A DNA stretch of 64,000 bases from Hominisplanchenecus_A murintestinalis (GTDB lineage Bacteria; Bacillota; Clostridia; Lachnospirales; Lachnospiraceae): assembly GCF_943193015.1 (NCBI RefSeq), contig NZ_CALPCM010000010.1, positions 1-64,000 of the forward strand, written 5' to 3'. Below, one piece after another: positions 27,393-35,442 of this stretch (positions are counted from its first letter, which is position 1; each line of letters begins with the position of its first letter). The position numbers and the translations under genes are program-made. Under the pieces are notes generated by a model that was not told the DNA's origin, searched no databases, and saw nothing but the letters and a program-made list of their open reading frames with translations.

Positions 27393-27420
27393 AACAGGCC
27401 GGCTTTGCTGGCCTGTTGCT
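27393..27420. terminator. Hairpin after the beta-galactosidase gene
   Basis: AACAGGCCGGC (27393-27403) and GCTGGCCTGTT (27407-27417), an 11-bp stem with one wobble and a 3-nt loop. The trailing U-run is poor (GCTTG), so termination may be partial into the next gene. Confidence 0.6.
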
Positions 27421-27438
27421 TGTGAAAGGGCAGGGCAT

Positions 27439-28104
27439 ATGGGATCAAATTATGAAAAGCAGGTGTTTGCGGCAAGGGAGATTTTTCTGAAATATGACCA
27501 GAGGATTATGACGGAGAGATTTCCGATAAAGAGTGATGAGAAGTATCTGTATCTGAAATTCCTGGGGACGGACTATCGGGTTTGCCGAGAGAACGGAGAG
27601 ATAGAGGAACAGAAAGAAGAGGGATATGTTCCGTGTCTGGATTATCAGGTGGTTATGGCTCTCTATGATATTCTGTGCTATCCCAAAGGGAGGCCGGCGC
27701 TTTCAGGGGAATGGCGTACCCTTGCCTCCCTGCAGGTAACCCACAGCAGTCCTTCGGCGGACAAATTTACCGCCCCATATGGAAAGCTATTTTCTGGTAA
27801 AGCCGGGGCGCTGGCTGACGCATGTAAAAGGCTTGGCGGGCGGCGGCTGGATGTACCTGCCAGTGCGGATGTATCATGGGAGATTCCGGTGTTTTCCTTT
27901 TTTCCTGTAGCTTTCCGCTTCTGGGAGGGAGATGAAGAATTTTCTTCGGTCATTACACTGCTGTGGGATAAAAATTCTCTCGACTTTATGCATTTTGAGA
28001 CGCTGTATTATGTAATGAATCATTTGCTGGAGCGCCTAAAAGAGGTAATCCGCCCGATAGCGATTCCTGGCTGTTACAAGGAGGATAAAAAACACGAAAA
28101 ATAA
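27439..28104 (+). CDS. DUF3786 domain protein
   Basis: A cytoplasmic 221-residue protein of the DUF3786 family, which is common in anaerobic bacteria and has no established function. Family features include NYEKQVFAAREIF at the start, the YLKFLGTDYRV segment, a central VVMALYDILCYPKG and a C-terminal HFETLYYVMNHLLERLKE helix. It sits 22 bp after the hairpin that follows the beta-galactosidase gene and ends in a bidirectional terminator. No functional clue comes from the neighbours. Confidence 0.75.
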   Translation: MGSNYEKQVFAAREIFLKYDQRIMTERFPIKSDEKYLYLKFLGTDYRVCRENGEIEEQKEEGYVPCLDYQVVMALYDILCYPKGRPALSGEWRTLASLQVTHSSPSADKFTAPYGKLFSGKAGALADACKRLGGRRLDVPASADVSWEIPVFSFFPVAFRFWEGDEEFSSVITLLWDKNSLDFMHFETLYYVMNHLLERLKEVIRPIAIPGCYKEDKKHEK

Positions 28105-28150
28105 ACAAAGACATCGGGCTGACGGAACCCAATGTCTTTGTTTATTTTTT
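28101..28150. terminator. Bidirectional terminator between DUF3786 gene and rpsT
   Basis: ATAAACAAAGACAT (28101-28114) pairs perfectly with ATGTCTTTGTTTAT (28132-28145), with further GGG/CCC pairing inside. It is flanked by an A-run upstream and TTTTTT downstream, so it serves both convergent genes. The left arm overlaps the DUF3786 stop codon. Confidence 0.9.
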
Positions 28151-28159
28151 GTGTATGGA

Positions 28160-28423
28160 CTACGCGATGCTGTTTACAGCTTTTGCCAGGCGGGAAACTT
28201 TTCTCGCAGAAGTGTTTTTGTGATAAACACCCTTCTTCGTAGCCTTATCAATAACAGAAGTAGCGTTTAATAAAGCGGCAGCAGCAGCCTCTTTATCCTT
28301 TGCAACAACAGCAGCATTCACTTTTTTGATAGCAGTTTTAACACTTGACTTAATTGCTTTGTTACGCTCAGCTTTTGTCCTGTTTACTAAGATTCTTTTC
28401 TTTGCAGATTTGATATTAGCCAA
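28160..28423 (-). CDS. rpsT: 30S ribosomal protein S20
   Basis: A small basic protein that binds the 5' domain of 16S rRNA. The 87 residues begin (M)ANIKSAKKR, the standard S20 N-terminus, and stay strongly Lys/Ala-rich. The start is a TTG at 28423-28421: GGAGGT lies 7 nt before it, and a longer TTG-started frame from 28438 would put that ribosome site inside the coding region. It is monocistronic, with its own TTGACA promoter, a leader of roughly 90 nt and the bidirectional terminator. It is convergent with the DUF3786 gene and divergent from gpr. Confidence 0.95.
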   Translation of the reverse strand: MANIKSAKKRILVNRTKAERNKAIKSSVKTAIKKVNAAVVAKDKEAAAAALLNATSVIDKATKKGVYHKNTSARKVSRLAKAVNSIA

Positions 28424-28477
28424 CCTGTACACCTCCAAAATATTTTTATCATCTTAAACCATTAAACGTTATCTCAT

Positions 28478-28508
28478 ACATCGGAGCCGGACACGGACGA
28501 TCCGATGT
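28478..28508 (-). promoter_or_regulatory. Hairpin in the rpsT leader
   Basis: ACATCGGA (28478-28485) and TCCGATGT (28501-28508) are perfectly complementary, with CCG/CGG pairing inside. The hairpin falls in the predicted rpsT 5' untranslated region. It may be an autoregulatory S20 site or part of the dispersed repeat described at 35,043; 28501-28515 resembles that element at 14 of 15 positions. Confidence 0.45.
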
Positions 28509-28522
28509 AAACATGCTTATAT

Positions 28523-28551
28523 AGTTTAGCCCAACCTTTCGGGTATGTCAA
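28523..28551 (-). promoter_or_regulatory. Sigma-A promoter for rpsT
   Basis: On the minus strand, TTGACA (28551-28546), 17 bp, TAAACT (28528-28523). The -35 is perfect and the -10 matches at four positions. Confidence 0.65.
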
Positions 28552-28598
28552 TACATATTTTGCAAAAAAATGTGAAAAATAGTAATGGCTTGGGAGGT

Positions 28599-28611
28599 AA
28601 ATTGCGGTTTG
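28599..28611 (+). repeat. Dispersed repeat core, copy near rpsT/gpr
   Basis: AAATTGCGGTTTG, identical over 13 bp to the termini of the palindromic element at 35043-35298 and to the copy at 60740 before recA. It lies in the rpsT-gpr divergent spacer. Confidence 0.55.
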
Positions 28612-28651
28612 CCGGGGAGTATGTATTAAGAAAGCAAAGAGGAGAAGAATT

Positions 28652-29605
28652 ATGCTGGGAAAGTTTAATATCCGCACCGACCTCGCACTGGAGGCGAAGG
28701 AGAGCTTTGAGGAAGATAATGTAGAAATCCGGGGGGTGCGCATTCACGAGACGGAAGATGAGGAAAACGAGATACGCACTACCAGGGTTGTGATAGAGAC
28801 GGAAAACGGGGCAAAAGCGATGGGAAAACCTGTGGGAAATTACATTACTATGGAAGCGCCGCATATGTCTGTGCCGGATGAGGACTATCATCGGGAGATT
28901 TCCAGGGCTCTGTCCGGACATTTGAAAGAGCTTCTGGGTGGGGAGGAGCAGTCAGTGCTGGTAGTGGGTCTGGGGAACCGGGAAGTAACGCCGGATGCTC
29001 TGGGACCCTATGTAGTGAACAATGTGAATATTACCCGTCATATGATTAAGGAATATGGCAAGGCATCGGTGGGGGGAGGAAAGGTAAATCAAATCAGTGC
29101 ACTCGTGCCGGGGGTCATGGCACAGACAGGGATGGAAACACTGGAAATCATCCGCGGCGTGGTAGAGGAAACGCATCCGGCAGTGATTATAGCCGTGGAT
29201 GCACTGGCTGCAAGAAGCACCAGAAGGCTAAACAGGACGATTCAGATTACAGATACGGGAATTAATCCCGGCTCCGGTGTAGGGAACCACAGGAATGGTA
29301 TTAATAAGGAAGTGCTGGGGGTTCCGGTAATTGCCATAGGAGTACCTACGGTGGTGGACGCTGCGACGATTGTGAATGATACGATGGAAAGTCTGGTGGA
29401 GACTATGGATAAGGATGAAAATATCCGTAACCTGGGAGGTGCGTTAGGGACGCTCAGCAAGAGTGAAAAGCACCAAATGATACGGGAATTAATTTCACCT
29501 CATTTAAATACGATGTTTGTAACCCCTAAAGATATTGACGAGACGATGAAGAGAATCAGCTATACGATTTCTGAAGGAATAAACCTTGCCCTGAAACTGT
29601 CATAG
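28652..29605 (+). CDS. gpr: Spore germination protease GPR
   Basis: An aspartic-type protease (family A25) that starts degradation of small acid-soluble spore proteins at germination. The 317-residue protein begins with a probable autoprocessed propeptide (FNIRTDLALEAKE), followed by VGLGNREVTPDALGP, a hallmark segment, then IIAVDALAARSTRRLNRTIQ and TDTGINPGSGVGN. Length is slightly under the Bacillus enzyme but typical of clostridia. GAGGAG precedes the ATG. Expression should be forespore-specific, but no clear sigma-G or sigma-F promoter was recognised in the 228-bp spacer. spoIIP follows after 148 bp, a conserved gpr-spoIIP pairing. Confidence 0.95.
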   Translation: MLGKFNIRTDLALEAKESFEEDNVEIRGVRIHETEDEENEIRTTRVVIETENGAKAMGKPVGNYITMEAPHMSVPDEDYHREISRALSGHLKELLGGEEQSVLVVGLGNREVTPDALGPYVVNNVNITRHMIKEYGKASVGGGKVNQISALVPGVMAQTGMETLEIIRGVVEETHPAVIIAVDALAARSTRRLNRTIQITDTGINPGSGVGNHRNGINKEVLGVPVIAIGVPTVVDAATIVNDTMESLVETMDKDENIRNLGGALGTLSKSEKHQMIRELISPHLNTMFVTPKDIDETMKRISYTISEGINLALKLS

Positions 29606-29753
29606 TCTGGAAATATGCCGCATATACTGTAATATCCGGCAGCAGGTCAGCAATGTGGAGCTGCTGCAATATCTATAACTGGAATGCCCATCCTATTGAA
29701 ATGGGGAAGGGTGTCGGGCGGGACACTGGCAGCAGCAGGACGGGGGCGGTTGG

Positions 29754-31136
29754 ATGCAGAGAAAATTACAGAATGCAGTATGGGTTTTGATTGTTTTGCT
29801 GGGCCTCTATATTTTATATAGGGGTCTTATTATTGCGAAAGAGAGCAGGGTTCTGCAAAGAATTCCGGGGATTGCCGGAATAGAGCGGGCTTTGGAGTCT
29901 ATGGCATTGAAAACACATATGCCGGGGTTTGCGTTTGCATGGCAGGGAGATGAATATCCTGACAGCTGGGTGGATATGGTGCTGCAGGAAATCTTTCCAC
30001 TGTACTCTTATGCAGAAGAAGCGGCAAAAGAACTTCCGGATATTGAAAGCCGCCTGGAATACGATTTGATGATGGAATTGGAAGGGAAGACGGAGGAATG
30101 GGCGTCCCGGGCAGAAGAAGCCACAGACAAGGCGCAAGGGCAGGCAGAGAGCGGGACAGAAACGACTGGAGGAGGCCAATCAGAGGCGCAGAGTGAAGAC
30201 CAGTCAGAAACGCAAGGAGACGGGCGGCAGGAAGAAATGAATGGCGGGAGCCGGTCAGGAGTACAGGAAAGCAATCCGATGGGGGAACAAGGGAATAGCC
30301 AGTCAGAAACGCAGGACGGGAGCCTGCTGCAGATTTTGCCCAGAGATCCTGCCAGGGAGCCTGTAACAGTTCTCGATGAAGCATCGCTGCGGGACTATAA
30401 TTATCTTTTGAATAATTTTTTTGCGGTTGACCCATCAACGACGCCGCTGGAGAGCCAGATAAATTATGATTCTCTGATGTCGAGGGATTTGAGCCTCACC
30501 ACGGATAATTCAAAGCCTCAGATTTTGATTTACCACACTCATTCTCAGGAGGCATTTATTGATTCAGTGGAGGGGGATGTAAATGATACGATTGTGGGTG
30601 TGGGAAACCGGCTTACGGAAATTTTGACGGATACGTATGGGTATAATGTGATTCACCATACACAGGTATATGATATGATTGACGGGGAGCTGGACAGGAA
30701 CAGGGCATATACCCTGGCTGCACCGGATATACAGCAGATTCTGGACGAAAATCCGTCTATTGAGGTGGTAATTGATTTGCACCGGGACGGAGTGGACGGA
30801 CATAAGTTTGTGAAGGAGATTGATGGAAAACCCACGGCGCAGATTATGTTTTTTAACGGCCTGAGCCGCACGGCAAGGAACGGGGAAATTGATTACCTGC
30901 CCAATCCTTATATTGAAGATAACCTGGCGTTCTCTTTTCAGCTGCAGCTAAAAGCAGCGCAGCACTATCCGGGCTGGACGAGAAATATTTATCTGCAGAG
31001 CCTGCGATATAATCTCCACATGCGTCCGAAGTCTTTGCTGATTGAATCAGGAACCCAGCTCAACACAGTGGAGGAAGAGCTAAATGCAATGGAGGTGCTG
31101 GCAGATATTCTGAATCAGGTATTGCGTGGCGGGTGA
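29754..31136 (+). CDS. spoIIP: Stage II sporulation protein P
   Basis: A membrane-anchored peptidoglycan amidase/endopeptidase that acts with SpoIID and SpoIIM in engulfment. Of its 460 residues, about 8-27 form the N-terminal membrane anchor. A low-complexity Gln/Glu/Ser/Gly linker runs from about 115 to 200 and is longer than usual. The SpoIIP domain occupies the last 270 residues, with the metal-site motif LIYHTHSQE and IDLHRDGVDG, and ends with LLIESGTQLNT. It lies after gpr; the 148-bp gap has no clear terminator. The start codon follows a weak ribosome site (GGGGGCGG), so the exact start is fairly sure but expression level is not. Confidence 0.93.
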   Translation: MQRKLQNAVWVLIVLLGLYILYRGLIIAKESRVLQRIPGIAGIERALESMALKTHMPGFAFAWQGDEYPDSWVDMVLQEIFPLYSYAEEAAKELPDIESRLEYDLMMELEGKTEEWASRAEEATDKAQGQAESGTETTGGGQSEAQSEDQSETQGDGRQEEMNGGSRSGVQESNPMGEQGNSQSETQDGSLLQILPRDPAREPVTVLDEASLRDYNYLLNNFFAVDPSTTPLESQINYDSLMSRDLSLTTDNSKPQILIYHTHSQEAFIDSVEGDVNDTIVGVGNRLTEILTDTYGYNVIHHTQVYDMIDGELDRNRAYTLAAPDIQQILDENPSIEVVIDLHRDGVDGHKFVKEIDGKPTAQIMFFNGLSRTARNGEIDYLPNPYIEDNLAFSFQLQLKAAQHYPGWTRNIYLQSLRYNLHMRPKSLLIESGTQLNTVEEELNAMEVLADILNQVLRGG

Positions 31137-31226
31137 AAGATGTGATACACTAATTTAAGCTATGCATATGTGGCCGTTCGGCACGGAGATGTGAGACGGG
31201 ATGCATGACTTAAAGGAGGAAGAGAA

Positions 31227-33041
31227 GTGGCAGCAGTAGAACAGAGCAAAATCAGAAATTTTTGTATTATTGCACATATAGATCACGGAAAATCTACATT
31301 GGCTGATCGGATTATCGAAATGACCGGACTGCTTACCAGCAGGGAAATGCAGGCACAGGTGCTTGATAATATGGAGCTGGAGAGGGAGCGGGGCATTACG
31401 ATTAAGGCGCAGACTGTCCGCATCGTTTATCGGGCGAAGGATGGAGAAGAATATATTTTCAATTTGATTGACACCCCGGGACATGTAGATTTTAATTATG
31501 AGGTATCCAGGAGTCTGGCGGCATGTGACGGCGCAATCCTGGTGGTAGACGCCGCGCAGGGGATAGAGGCGCAGACTCTGGCGAATGTATACCTGGCTCT
31601 TGACCATGACCTGGATGTAATGCCGGTTATTAATAAGATAGACCTGCCCAGCGCAGACCCGGATCGGGTAATCAATGAGATTGAAGATGTTATTGGGATT
31701 GAAGCACAGGATGCGCCCAGGATTTCCGCCAAGACGGGGATGAATGTTGATCGGGTGCTGGAGAAAATTGTGGAGAGGATTCCGGCTCCGACAGGAGATC
31801 CGGATGCCCCGCTGAAAGCGTTGATTTTTGATTCCCTGTATGATTCTTATAAAGGCGTTATTGTATTCTGCCGTTTGAAAGAAGGCACGGTAAAGAAAGG
31901 AACGCCAATTCGTATGATGGCGACAGGCGCCACCGCAGAGGTCGTAGAAGTGGGATATTTCGGCGCGGGGCAGTTTATCCCATGTGATGAGCTGAGCGCG
32001 GGCATGGTGGGCTATATTACGGCCAGCCTGAAAAATGTGAAGGACACGCGGGTAGGAGATACGATTACAAACGCGGAAAAACCTTGCGATGAGCCTTTGC
32101 CCGGATATAAGAAGGTGAATTCCATGGTATTCTGCGGTATGTATCCGGCAGATGGGGCGAAATATCCGGATTTGCGGGATGCGCTTGAGAAGCTCCAGTT
32201 AAACGATGCATCCCTTCAGTTCGAGCCGGAGACTTCCATTGCTCTGGGCTTTGGGTTCCGGTGCGGTTTTTTGGGACTGCTTCATCTGGAGATTATTCAG
32301 GAGCGTCTGGAGAGGGAGTATGCCCTGGATTTGGTGACGACTGCGCCCAGCGTTATCTATAAAGTGTACAAGACAAACGGTGAGGTTATCGAGCTGACGA
32401 ATCCCTCAAATTTGCCCGATCCGTCAGAAATTGACTATATGGAGGAGCCGGTTGTAAGTGCGGAGATCATGGTAACAACAGAGTTTATCGGTTCGATTAT
32501 GCAGCTTTGCGAGGAGCGCAGGGGTACGTATTTGGGCATGGAATATATGGAAGAAACCAGGGCGCTGTTAAAATATGATTTGCCGCTGAATGAGATTATT
32601 TATGACTTTTTTGACGCCCTGAAATCGCGTTCCAGGGGATATGCATCTTTTGACTATGAGATGAAAGGGTATGAGCGTTCTGAGTTAGTGAAGCTTGACA
32701 TTCTGGTGAACCGGGAGGAAGTAGACGCGCTGTCCTTTATTGTACATGGGGATACGGCATATGAGCGCGGAAGGAAGATGTGTGAAAAGCTGAAAGAGGA
32801 AATACCGAGACAGCTCTTTGAGATTCCTATTCAGGCGGCGATTGGAAGCAAAATTATCGCCAGGGAAACGGTCAAGGCTATGCGGAAAGACGTGTTGGCG
32901 AAGTGTTATGGCGGCGACATTACCCGTAAGAAAAAGCTTTTGGAGAAGCAGAAGGAAGGAAAGAAACGGATGCGCCAGGTTGGAAGCGTAGAGATTCCGC
33001 AGAAGGCGTTTATGAGTGTTCTGAAATTAGATGATAAATAA
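31227..33041 (+). CDS. lepA: Elongation factor 4 (LepA), translational GTPase
   Basis: A ribosome-associated GTPase involved in initiation/assembly and back-translocation. The 604-residue protein has G1 AHIDHGKSTLADR near the N-terminus, G3 DTPGHVDFNYEV, G4 NKIDLPSADP, and the LepA-specific C-terminal domain (GGDITRKKKLLEKQKEGKKRM). The start is GTG at 31227, with AAAGGAGGA 7 nt before it. hemW begins 11 bp inside its 3' end, the usual lepA-hemW coupling in Firmicutes. Confidence 0.97.
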   Translation: MAAVEQSKIRNFCIIAHIDHGKSTLADRIIEMTGLLTSREMQAQVLDNMELERERGITIKAQTVRIVYRAKDGEEYIFNLIDTPGHVDFNYEVSRSLAACDGAILVVDAAQGIEAQTLANVYLALDHDLDVMPVINKIDLPSADPDRVINEIEDVIGIEAQDAPRISAKTGMNVDRVLEKIVERIPAPTGDPDAPLKALIFDSLYDSYKGVIVFCRLKEGTVKKGTPIRMMATGATAEVVEVGYFGAGQFIPCDELSAGMVGYITASLKNVKDTRVGDTITNAEKPCDEPLPGYKKVNSMVFCGMYPADGAKYPDLRDALEKLQLNDASLQFEPETSIALGFGFRCGFLGLLHLEIIQERLEREYALDLVTTAPSVIYKVYKTNGEVIELTNPSNLPDPSEIDYMEEPVVSAEIMVTTEFIGSIMQLCEERRGTYLGMEYMEETRALLKYDLPLNEIIYDFFDALKSRSRGYASFDYEMKGYERSELVKLDILVNREEVDALSFIVHGDTAYERGRKMCEKLKEEIPRQLFEIPIQAAIGSKIIARETVKAMRKDVLAKCYGGDITRKKKLLEKQKEGKKRMRQVGSVEIPQKAFMSVLKLDDK

Positions 33042-34182
33042 ACTGGAACTTTATATTCATATCCCATTTTGTATCAGAAAATGCGCTTACTGTGATTTCC
33101 TGTCTTTCCCAGCCGGAGAGAAGGACAGGCAGTCCTATGTGGAAGCGCTCCTGGATGAGATCTATGGGGCAAAAGAGAAGGGGGATGCGGCTACTGTATT
33201 TTTTGGGGGCGGCACCCCTTCGATTCTGCCCGGAAAAGAGATAGGCCGCATCATGGATGCAGTGCGGGCGAAATATAGTGTGCCCGAAGATGCGGAAATC
33301 ACGCTGGAAGCCAATCCCGGTACATTAAATAGGAAAAAATTGGAAGAGTGGAAGAAGGCGGGCATTAACCGGCTGAGCCTGGGGCTGCAGTCGGCAGAGG
33401 ATGCGGAACTGAAGGCGCTGGGGAGAATCCATACATGGGAGACATTTTTGGAGAGCTACCGGATGGCACGGGAAGCGGGATTTCAAAATATCAATATTGA
33501 CCTGATGTCGGCGCTTCCGGGGCAAAGCGCGTATACATGGCGGAAAACGCTGCAGAAGGTCACGGAGCTGAAGCCGGAGCATATTTCTGCTTACAGCCTG
33601 ATTGTGGAAGAAGGGACGCCTTTTTATGAAAAATATGCCGAGGACGTCAAGCGCAGGGAGAAAGGGCTTCCATGCGGATTCCTTCCGTCTGAGGACGAGG
33701 AACGCCAAATGTACTATGATACAGAGAAAATACTGAAAGCGGAAGGCTATCGGCGATATGAGATTTCTAATTATGCCAGGGAGGGATTCGAATGCCGCCA
33801 TAACTGCGGATACTGGGAGCGTAAGAACTACCGGGGATTTGGCCTGGGGGCTTCCTCTCTGATAGACGAGGTGCGCTTTCATAATACGGAAAGTATGGAG
33901 AATTATCAAAACCGTGCATTTGGCAGGGAAGATGAGGAATACCTGGATGCAGAGGCGCAGATGGAGGAATTTATGTTCCTTGGGCTGCGGCTGACACAGG
34001 GGATTTCGGTAAATGATTTTGAAAAAAAATTTCATACGCCCTATGTGAGTGTTTACGGGAAAATCAGCCGGGAACTGGAAGAAAAAAAACTGCTCCGCCG
34101 GGAAAATGGAAGGATTTTCCTGACGGAGCGGGGTATTGACATTAGCAACTATGTGCTGTCAGAGTTTTTGCTGTCTGAATAA
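33031..34182 (+). CDS. hemW: Radical SAM heme chaperone HemW
   Basis: A HemN-like radical SAM protein, 383 residues. Cluster cysteines C14, C18 and C21 (CIRKCAYC) are preceded by YIHIPF. FFGGGTPSIL and the C-terminal HNCGYWERKNYRGFGLGASS are HemW signatures that separate it from coproporphyrinogen dehydrogenase HemN. HemW homologues bind and transfer heme; what it does in an organism that may lack a heme pathway is uncertain. The start overlaps lepA by 11 bp, so it is translationally coupled. The stop codon is only 2 bp from the stop of the opposite-strand SGNH gene. Confidence 0.93.
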   Translation: MINKLELYIHIPFCIRKCAYCDFLSFPAGEKDRQSYVEALLDEIYGAKEKGDAATVFFGGGTPSILPGKEIGRIMDAVRAKYSVPEDAEITLEANPGTLNRKKLEEWKKAGINRLSLGLQSAEDAELKALGRIHTWETFLESYRMAREAGFQNINIDLMSALPGQSAYTWRKTLQKVTELKPEHISAYSLIVEEGTPFYEKYAEDVKRREKGLPCGFLPSEDEERQMYYDTEKILKAEGYRRYEISNYAREGFECRHNCGYWERKNYRGFGLGASSLIDEVRFHNTESMENYQNRAFGREDEEYLDAEAQMEEFMFLGLRLTQGISVNDFEKKFHTPYVSVYGKISRELEEKKLLRRENGRIFLTERGIDISNYVLSEFLLSE

Positions 34183-34184
34183 GT

Positions 34185-34931
34185 TTAAGAAGCGTTATCG
34201 CCGCCATTTAAGGACATTACGGCAAAGTGGTGGACCATACGGTATACCCTGTCCGGATAATGGAGCCCGTCCGAGGTGGCGAAGTCCTGCGAAAGCAGGT
34301 AATTGTAACAATCCAGGTACTTGTCCGGAAATTCGGCCTTCATTTTTTCATTAAATGCCTGAATTTCTGCATTGCTGGCGCCGGAGCACCTGTCATCTTC
34401 CACCGGGTTTACAGACATAATATAGAAAGAAGGGTCATGGTACTCAGAGAACAAAGCCTTGTAGAAGCTGATATAACGGTCTGCTTCTTCCAGGTCATTC
34501 ACGCCCAGGTTAAAGATAACTGTGGCATATGGCGTGGATCTGAGCGCTTCTTCCAGCTCCACGATACCATCGTGGTATAGCCAGTAAAAGCCTTCGCCAG
34601 ACTTTGCAATAAAACGGCAGGGAACATCGTTACTGTCGTTTTGGAGGGCGTTCCGCATTCCTACTGTACGGGAATCTCCGACAAATATATAGGAATGTTC
34701 AGGTTCTTCGGCAGATTCATCAAAAGGATCTGTGGTGACAGCCGCACTCGGCTTCAAAATCTGGGTAGGCATGTCCGACTCTGATTCCAGCGCTGCTGTG
34801 GCAGCGGGGGAAGTTTCAGAGGCTGAGGAAACATCGTACATATTTAAAAAAGTTACAAACCCGGCCAGCACTACGAGACATACAATTGCAAAAGATGCCA
34901 GGAGCAAAGGTATTGTCGAGCCTTTTTTCAT
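34185..34931 (-). CDS. Membrane-anchored SGNH/GDSL-type hydrolase
   Basis: A predicted extracytoplasmic esterase or acyl hydrolase, 248 residues. Residues 8-30 form an N-terminal membrane anchor, followed by a Ser/Glu/Thr-rich spacer to about 78. The SGNH blocks are present: nucleophile S87 (VGDSRTVG), N145 in NLGVND, and the D221/H224 pair in SDGLHYPD. Likely substrates are acetylated cell-wall sugars or polymers, as for other membrane-bound SGNH proteins, but this is inference. AAAGGAAG precedes the ATG. The promoter is at 34970-34997, and the gene is convergent with hemW with no room for a terminator. Confidence 0.82.
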   Translation of the reverse strand: MKKGSTIPLLLASFAIVCLVVLAGFVTFLNMYDVSSASETSPAATAALESESDMPTQILKPSAAVTTDPFDESAEEPEHSYIFVGDSRTVGMRNALQNDSNDVPCRFIAKSGEGFYWLYHDGIVELEEALRSTPYATVIFNLGVNDLEEADRYISFYKALFSEYHDPSFYIMSVNPVEDDRCSGASNAEIQAFNEKMKAEFPDKYLDCYNYLLSQDFATSDGLHYPDRVYRMVHHFAVMSLNGGDNAS

Positions 34932-34969
34932 AAATTGTGCTTCCTTTCCTGTTTACATAAGATAGCTTA

Positions 34970-34997
34970 AGTGTACCACACTTTATAGAAAAGTCAA
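34970..34997 (-). promoter_or_regulatory. Probable promoter for the SGNH hydrolase gene
   Basis: On the minus strand, TTGACT (34997-34992), 16 bp, TACACT (34975-34970). Fair match to sigma-A, about 40 bp before the start codon. Confidence 0.4.
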
Positions 34998-35042
34998 CGG
35001 GGAGAGGGACGCTTTGATAAGCAAATGTGGCTGTTACATGAC

Positions 35043-35298
35043 AAATTGCGGTTTGTATACGAGTTTACAGCTTGCCCCGGACGGTTACGGAACCGATAGT
35101 CTCCCATGTTTACGTCGGACACCGGGAAGCCTGCCGCATATCCCACACGGCGCGTTGTCCCCGTCCGTGTGGGATATATGGCAGGTGTCCCAGCGTCCGG
35201 TGTAAACATGGAGGACTGTCGGTCCCATGACTGTTCGGGGTAAGCCGTGCGAACTATCGGTTCCATAACTGTCCGGGGTAAGCGACAAACCGCAATTT
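35043..35298. repeat. 256-bp palindromic repeat element (MITE/REP-like)
   Basis: A non-coding element bounded by perfect 14-bp inverted repeats, AAATTGCGGTTTGT (35043-35056) and its complement (35285-35298). Inside, a 47-nt arm at 35104-35150 pairs with 35165-35211 at 39 of 47 positions, with a perfect 13-bp core around a 14-nt loop (35151-35164). A 31-nt unit occurs three times: 35070-35100 on the plus strand, and 35215-35245 and 35253-35283 on the minus strand, 27-28 of 31 identical. The whole can fold as one long hairpin with one extra unit on the right. It lies between the divergent SGNH and ABC genes. No transposase is present, so any mobility would be in trans. Confidence 0.75.
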
Positions 35299-35442
35299 TC
35301 ATTTGAACTGCAATAATTGTGGCAAATATTACTGTTCGCACAGGTCTGAGAAAAAGACTATTGCCATAAATGAGTTTTCATGGGTTTTGAGGCCATTGTA
35401 TATGGCAGCAATGCCAGGATAATAGAATAGGAGTCAAACATT

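Noticed and set aside
35041..35300. CRISPR array
   Set aside because: The repeats are inverted and differ, with no regular spacers and no cas genes; the structure is one palindrome.
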